In this document: piece after piece, positions 58,307-64,000 of the stretch
Position numbering within the stretch: position 1 is the first letter of the stretch
Layout: every line of letters begins with the position of its first letter
Source of the DNA: Cryptomeria japonica
Lineage: Eukaryota > Streptophyta > Pinopsida > Cupressales > Cupressaceae
Assembly: GCF_030272615.1 (NCBI RefSeq)
Contig: NC_081405.1
Location: 568,723,095 to 568,787,094, forward strand
Reading direction: 5' to 3'
Length of the DNA stretch: 64,000 bases
Translations under genes and position numbers: made by a program
Notes under the pieces: model-generated
What the model was told of the DNA's origin: nothing
Databases searched by the model: none
Seen by the model: the letters and a program-made list of their open reading frames with translations, nothing else

Positions 58307-59434
58307 TGTTGGTATTATGGATGACTTCATCATGTGTTGCATTGGTTTTGTCATTGATGTCAGCACTTATCTTTCTGGAGGTCTACATTCTTGATTTGGC
58401 ACTCTAGTTATATTGGTTTATTGTTGAACCGACATATTGTGGTTCCGACATGGATATTGGCTTATGCACAATCACTAGTATATGTTTCACCGGCAACTCA
58501 GGAAGTTGATGATGACTTGTTATCATCTGAAGATCATTTGGTTATGTAGAATACATGGATTGGATGTTTAGATTTGGTGTTTTGCTTATTGGTCTGATCG
58601 GGTTCACATATTTACCTTTACCAACAAATAGGTCCAGATTATGCACCGGTACAAGATATCATGTTCTAGATCAGCACGACACATTTTGGAAATGGTTTAT
58701 TGATTGGATAATGTGTAAATGTATTGAGCCAACATATTGTATCACATCAAGACTTATTTTGTAATTGATATAAATGTAATATCTTTTAGGAGTCGACCCA
58801 ATCATGAGGTCTTAGGGTTTTGTATAAATAATTGTAAGAACTTATTTGAAGATCATATATATGGGTGTGTGCGAATATTGAAGATCACTGTGAAGAGAAG
58901 ATCCTTGTGCAAATCACATAGATATTCTTTGAAGGTTGAAGGAAAGGTTATGAAGGTGTTTGGCACTCATGGTCAGAGCTTAAACCAGTATTGAATCCAA
59001 CATTGTAGATGGTATACTGAAGTAGTACATTGTTTATTAGGTTTAACCTTCCAATTGTAGTCAATGTGACTCCTATTTTGTGATTGAGCAGTGAGCTCTA
59101 GGCAGTTGGCCTTTTTGCATGTGCAGACCGATTATTATATTCACTTACTATCTGCAATAGTATCATTTGATTGTGGGTAAGGTTTCCCACCGTTTTTTTT
59201 CCCCTTACAGGGTTTCCACGTCAAAATCTCTATGTCATGTGTTGTGAATGTTGTTTCTCTTTTTGTTTCATGCATTAAGTTATACCTGCACTGCTATAAC
59301 TGTTAATCTATTTTACCGGCATTAAGTTTGTTTTACCATCACTAAGTTTTAAGTTGGAATAATTGGTTTTGGGTTGTAATTTATTGACAACTGATTCACC
59401 CTCCCCTCTTAGTTGTCGTTCCCGGTTCCTAACA
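58307..59434 (+). repeat. COP1c 3' LTR (1128 bp)
   Basis: TGTTGGTATTATGG to CCCGGTTCCTAACA. It contains the GTGGGTAAGGTTTCCCACC module (59172-59222) and a CACCCTCCCCTCTTAG end region. It is the best whole copy of the family's LTR in the window. Confidence 0.94.
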
Positions 59435-59439
59435 TTTAT

Positions 59440-60548
59440 TTTACTCACATATACTTCTCTGTCTACAAAGATCTTCCTTTGTTTCACTTACTCAATTCCC
59501 ACTCTTAAATATATTCTTTTACATGAGATTCCTGGAAATATATCTTCTTTATCATGTACACACACCACTTTTCTCCATCATTTTCTATCTCTATAAATAT
59601 GTCTTTGTATCAAAGGGTCACACCCTCTTGAATAACTTCTTTTTATTTAATTGTGTCCCCTCTTTAAATCACACCTCTTGAAATAATTATTAATTATAAA
59701 TAAATCTAATTTCCAAAATAAATTGTGCTTCTCTAAAAAGCTTTATTTTTTGTCTTATCTATTTTTTTGTTTAATCTACCTTTTGTCTTTAGTTGACTTT
59801 CTTTTCCTTGAATCACTGACTTTAATGGTAATTGTTGTATTTTAAGTGTTATCTTTATCACTATCTTTTTTGTCAATACTACTCCCTACATGTCCTCGAT
59901 TGCTCTTTAAGAGTTTGCTTCCACATTAAATAATATATGCCACCTTAATATATAAACATATTAACCACATATTTATATTTATTAACATAAATTTTTTAAT
60001 TTAGTGTGCCATAATATTTGTTGTCTTAAACATAGAATTGATTTTAAAACATTCTTATGCCTTTATTAATTGTTGCTCCCAATATTGTTGTTCTTGTTCA
60101 CTATAATTGCTTCTTTAAACATATCTCCATCTTTTGAATCATGAATGAAACCACTCCATTTGAACATAAGGCAACATTAATCATGTTTCTTAAGTAGTCA
60201 ACTTTGTTAACAATTTAACTGTTGTCATGACTATGTACTACATGGACTAGCAAGGAAGTCACCTTGGAGAATAGACCATATGAGGAAATTGACCATATTA
60301 GAATTGCTGATATCCATTATCTCTTAAGACATAATTGATGCATGGATATATTTCTTGTTTATTACTAAATGAGTCAATTAGCATGTAATTACTTCTTCTT
60401 CTCAACTTGGGCGATTAAGACATTCATATATTATATATACTTTTTCTTTAGAACCCAAATCATGATGGAGAAAACATAGATATTATATAAAACATGCCTT
60501 TATAATACTTGATCATTGTCTTATTAATATATACCTTTGTAATACTAG
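59440..60548. other. Unassigned AT-rich sequence
   Basis: It continues the sequence interrupted at 55926. No gene, RNA or element is recognised. Polypyrimidine-rich words are common at its left end. Confidence 0.6.
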
Positions 60549-62042
60549 TGTAGATAGGAATCTGGAAATCATCAAAGAAAATCAATATCAATCTAGCTCA
60601 ATCACGAAAGCTCAAATGCAATGATCAATCCTAAAAACACTCAATAAAGACATGAAAACAAGACATCAATTCAAGATTGAAAACTAAGCAAACCAAATGC
60701 AGACTTGGATGTCTCCTTCATGTGGCTCCATTGTCCTTCTTTCTCCTTCAAATAGATTTGTTTGTGGCTCTCACCTACTAGTGCATAAGCATGATGTGAA
60801 AGCAAGTAGACAAGATTGTAGCGCAAGAATACTCGAAGCATGATTGATTCGACCAGGTAGTAGTCTTGATTGAAGAAATTCATCCAATTTATAGACAAAT
60901 TGGAGAAAAGATCAGATTAGCATGAAATTGATATTAGAGGCAATTGATTTAAAAAATGGCACAATTGAGTGGAAAGAAGAAGGTTATGACACCTTCTATG
61001 TCATGAATTATGACATATTGCCAATGCAAAGGTTAGAGGACTAGAAGCTTATGACATCTTGCTATGCCAAAAGTATGACGCATGAGAAATTCATGCTTCC
61101 ACCGAAGCACAAAAATAGGGAGAACTAGAGAGAAATTAATTAGGTGGAAATTGAAATTAGGAAATTAGAAAATGAGGAAATTAGAAATTAGGAAAATTAG
61201 AAAATTAGGAAATTAGGAATTAGGAAAATTAGAAATTAAGTGAATTAATTAACAAGTTTTCATTCATTAATTAATTCACACAAAGAGAGGGAATTAATTA
61301 GCCAATTAAAAAAATATTTAATTGTGACAAGAAGACTTAGGATAAATAAATAAATTATTTAACCTAAAGGGAAAATGGAGAGAAAATGACAAACAAGGTT
61401 AAATGAAATAAATCATGAAACCCTAGAAGATAAATTAGAAATGCAAGAACGACAATTAGGTCTTGATGTAAGATTGATTTGATGTCGATTCGATCATGAT
61501 TTTGAATTGATAAATGACCAATGCTGACAAGTGATTTGATTGACAAATGGACCAATTGACGAGGAACAATGACAAATTGATCCAAATTGGCATGATTGAG
61601 AAGGACGACGATCAATGACAAATTGATCACAAAATGACAAGATTAAAAATGACCACGATCGATGACAAATCGATCGCAAAACGACAAGATTGATAAGAGG
61701 ACAATGATTCATGACAAATCGATCACAAAATGACAAGATTGATAAGAGGACAAAACCCTAATTAGGATTGACGATGTCCAAAATGATGACAAATGAGCAT
61801 GCACATTTATGCGACAGGATAAGATTGACTAAAATCATGACCGAAGATTGTTATCGACAAGACCAAATTCGAAAGTGAGACAACTGAAGAATGTAGAAAA
61901 AGGACTCAATGCTCGCAAATGATAAAGACCAAGTGCATGACATAGGAGAAATGTTAATGCGACGCAAGAACCCTAAAATAAGGCAATGCGCAAATGTTAA
62001 AGTATGACTCCGCAAGCGTTGACCATTTTTAGATGTCTATTA
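60549..62042 (-). repeat. GYP-C 3' LTR
   Basis: On the minus strand it ends CCTATCTACA at 60549, as in GYP-A, and starts next to AATAGACATC. It shares the 47-bp repeat (61595-61740), TATA box (60887-60893) and AT-rich blocks of the GYP-A LTR. Its length is within 4 bp of GYP-A's 1490. Confidence 0.9.
60887..60893 (-). promoter_or_regulatory. TATA box of GYP-C LTR
   Basis: TATAAAT on the minus strand, in the same context as 4539-4545. Confidence 0.55.
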
Positions 62043-62055
62043 TTTGCCCCTCTTT
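62043..62055 (-). promoter_or_regulatory. Polypurine tract of GYP-C
   Basis: On the minus strand AAAGAGGGGCAAA, directly before the LTR. It matches the GYP-B tract at 16258-16270. Confidence 0.75.
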
Positions 62056-62061
62056 GAGACA

Positions 62062-62579
62062 ATGCAATTTTAAGCGTTGTTTCAAAGAACAATAATGAAA
62101 ATGCCCTAGCCATTGACAATGACATATGCATGCCCCCTTGAGGAATTGGCCAGAAAAATCCAGAAAAGAGGCCAAGTGATCGATAAGAATGATAGAACAT
62201 GATAGGAGCAAACAGACTGATAATCAGAGACTGGATGCATGAAGGACAAGAAAAGGAAAGTGCAAAAGACAGTGACCAGCATAAGATGGAGAGGGTGCAC
62301 GCCCATCTATGCACTGACAAAAATCTATAAATGAGACAAAGAGAGTGAAAAGTGCTCATTTGCACTAGCCAAAGAGGAGGATTTGTTGCTCTGGAAAAGG
62401 ACACTTGTAGAGATATGGTGAACATTCCAATGGCAGATCACCTCAGAGAACATGTATGCACATACAGATGATCGGACGATGCGGGAGCAGTGGTATGTAT
62501 CTCAAAAAACCCATATTGTCAATTTGATGAATTTTGATCGCTTGCGGGACATTGCGAGGCCCATAGGGAATGCAGAAAC
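62062..62579. other. GYP-C interior before the PMD relic
   Basis: No clear gene. On the plus strand a short frame near 62485-62600 reads REQWYVSQKTHIVNLMNFDR, which may be a leftover of the N-terminus of the PMD protein. On the minus strand CTCAAGGGGGCATG (about 62143) is a second purine tract. Confidence 0.4.
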
Positions 62580-62660
62580 TAACTTCTGCGCCTGTGTAGG
62601 GTGAATCCTATGCTTGTGTAGGGTCTTTTGCGCTTGTGTAGGGTACACAGGCGCAGTTGT
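62580..62660 (+). repeat. TGCGCCTGTGTAGGGT repeats
   Basis: Three copies about 27 bp apart, then an inverted copy (ACAGGCGCAG). The core GCGCCTGTGT matches the repeats at 4988-5160 in GYP-A. Confidence 0.7.
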
Positions 62661-62821
62661 GCTCTGGCAACCCTAATTTGGTCAAAAATGGCATGTGAAT
62701 GATCCGAAAAGGGGGGATAAGAATAGGATAGGTCAAAAATAGATAAAGAACACCCTTATTTGGACATGAAACAAGGAAATGCAACTCGTAGGAGCAAACC
62801 CTAAAACTGACAAAATGTGCC

Positions 62822-64000
62822 CCAATTGTGATGCAGAGTCGATAGTATCCATTGATCACGCGGGAGAACCGACCAGACTGCTTCATGTTACGACATAGAC
62901 TCAGGAGCACGGACAGAGATACATTAGCAAGACTTGGAATATACTATATCACATTCATGCCCAAGATTAGGACAAACATAGGACTACTGACTGCATTGGC
63001 AGAGTGATGGCACTCAGAGACTTCCTCATTCCATCTGGCGACTGGAGAGGCAACTGTGACACTAGAGGATGTATGGTGTATCTTCCGCATCCCGATTCAT
63101 GGAGAGATGGTAGAGTATGACATAGTGACAGGGAGAGACATGTTGTGCAGATTATTTGAGTGTGACACAGATGATCTGGATATCTTAGAGAGGGAGATTG
63201 GTTGGGAGACAATGGCATCAGAGTATGATCGGCGATATGTGGTGATAGCAGTGGTGATAGCATGCCTACTAGCAAGGGACAGACGAGGACATGGATTCCC
63301 TATTGGATGGGGAAGAGTGCTAGAGTGGATGGCAATAGAGGGGACGGTGTATGCATGGGGACCATGTGTACTTGCTATGCTATATTTTCAGTTGCATCAA
63401 ATAACATATCAGAGAGTGCAGACTTTGAGCTATGGAGTCACGCTGCTATAGGTATGGGCATTTGAGCACATAGCCATATGTCGATCGATTGCAGAGAGAC
63501 AGGTAGTACCACACCAACCATATGTGTATTGCTATGGAGGAGCACTGAGACAGGGTCCTTTTGGATACATATTATATTGGTGACATGAGCTAGATAGATT
63601 GAGAGAGTTCACATGGAGGCCATATCTTGATTGCCTTGGATGGTCAGATGATAGTGATGAGCTATCGTATTGCAAACAAGAGAGGTACCTAATTGGGCAA
63701 CCAGTGAATCGCTAGAGAGTGATTGAGATGTACCTACCAGAGACAGTCAGACGACAGTTTGGAGAGAGGCAGGATGTACCTAGAGGGACTGCACACTTTG
63801 CCCGGTCTCACAAAGAGACGAGTCAGTGGGGGAGAATGATTCAGCCACACATAGCATATGCTAACTTCACACAGCTACAATAGAGACATTGGGATTGGAG
63901 ATCAGATGTGGTGGACACCAGGATGACATAGGAGTATGAGTGATGGTTTGCACGATGACGACTAGTGCCATAGACAGATCCTGATATTCCAGTGCCTAGG
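62822..64000 (+). pseudogene. Antisense plant mobile domain (PMD) relic in GYP-C
   Basis: One plus-strand frame over about 1.18 kb resembles the plant mobile domain family (MAIN/MAIL-like; also found in transposons). Recognised parts: LARLGIYYITFMPKIRTNIG and LLTALAE; SSFHLATGEATVTLEDVW and RIPIHGEMVEYD; IGWGRVLEWMAIEGTVYAWG; ALAWLY-like CVLAMLYFQLHQ; VWAFEHIAICR; HELDRLREFTWRPYLDCLGW; and VIEMYLPETVRRQFGERQDV. Stops: TAG 62843, TGA 63005, TAG 63449, TGA 63581, TAG 63713, TAG 63881, TAG 63929, TGA 63941, TGA 63956 and TAG 63971, with no frameshift. It runs opposite to GYP-C, near its 3' LTR. Additional antisense frames are known in Tat elements such as Grande. Membership in GYP-C rather than a separate insertion is likely but not proven. 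Confidence 0.8.

Larger units (their letters stand above)
55927..59434 (+). mobile_element. COP1c: internally deleted Ty1/copia element
   Basis: It has both outer LTR ends and an exact TTTAT duplication, but only the last third of pol. The 5' LTR is kept to about 56685 and then joins directly to mid RT. The missing part covers the LTR end, primer site, Gag, protease, integrase and RT start. The 3' LTR (58307-59434, 1128 bp) is whole. Same family as COP1a and COP1b. Confidence 0.94.
60549..64000 (-). mobile_element. GYP-C: gypsy element, 3' LTR and 3' interior
   Basis: A minus-strand LTR of 1494 bp (60549-62042) of the GYP-A type is followed inward by a polypurine tract and interior sequence that runs off the window. 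The interior holds an antisense plant mobile domain relic. The other end is outside, so no target-site duplication can be tested; the left flank is ACTAG. Confidence 0.82.

Overview
This window looks like plant nuclear DNA made almost entirely of transposable elements. I found no host protein-coding gene and no tRNA or rRNA gene. Nested, decayed Ty1/copia and Ty3/gypsy (Tat-like) LTR retrotransposons, long LTRs (1.1-1.6 kb) and a plant mobile domain relic suggest a large, repeat-rich plant genome, perhaps a gymnosperm. The plant assignment rests on the families seen. The gymnosperm part is only an inference.

Element names used here: COP1a/b/c, COP2a/b and COP3a/b are three copia families, separated by their LTR ends. 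GYP-A, GYP-B and GYP-C are gypsy elements. TIR-L and TIR-S are DNA transposons with terminal inverted repeats (TIRs).

Layout. Bases 1-12931 hold the 3' part of plus-strand COP1a, whose 3' LTR is split by GYP-A (3389-12341). GYP-A carries no pol but has an intact 791-codon reading frame. COP1a itself sits inside the integrase region of GYP-B (12932 to about 25302). The 3' LTR of GYP-B is split by minus-strand COP2a (16951-24533). Bases 25303-54562 are minus-strand COP3a. Its RNase H is split by COP3b (26499-40927). COP3b is split by a collapsed COP1b (28603-35897), and COP1b by TIR-L (29075-35058), a 6 kb transposon filled with tandem arrays. COP3a also received TIR-S (41990-42982) in pol and COP2b (46548-54080) in its right LTR. 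After an unassigned stretch come internally deleted COP1c (55927-59434), more unassigned AT-rich DNA, and the 3' LTR and 3' interior of minus-strand GYP-C (60549 to the window end), which carries an antisense plant mobile domain (PMD) pseudogene.

The nesting is unusually well resolved. Five insertions have exact 5-bp target-site duplications (TSDs): GGTAT, GGTTA, TGAAT, ATGTC and TTTAT. COP1b has a 4-of-5 match. TIR-L and TIR-S have 4-bp duplications (TTCA/TACA and AGGT/AGGT). This orders the events: COP3a before COP3b before COP1b before TIR-L, and GYP-B before COP1a before GYP-A.

How the parts work together. The copia copies once encoded Gag, protease, integrase, reverse transcriptase and RNase H, and all are now broken. 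GYP-A lacks pol but shares 3' non-coding modules with GYP-B, so it was probably moved by enzymes of a GYP-B-like partner. The items most worth a second look are the TIR-L/TIR-S family, the palindromic 815-bp repeat array inside TIR-L, the intact GYP-A reading frame and the antisense PMD relic.
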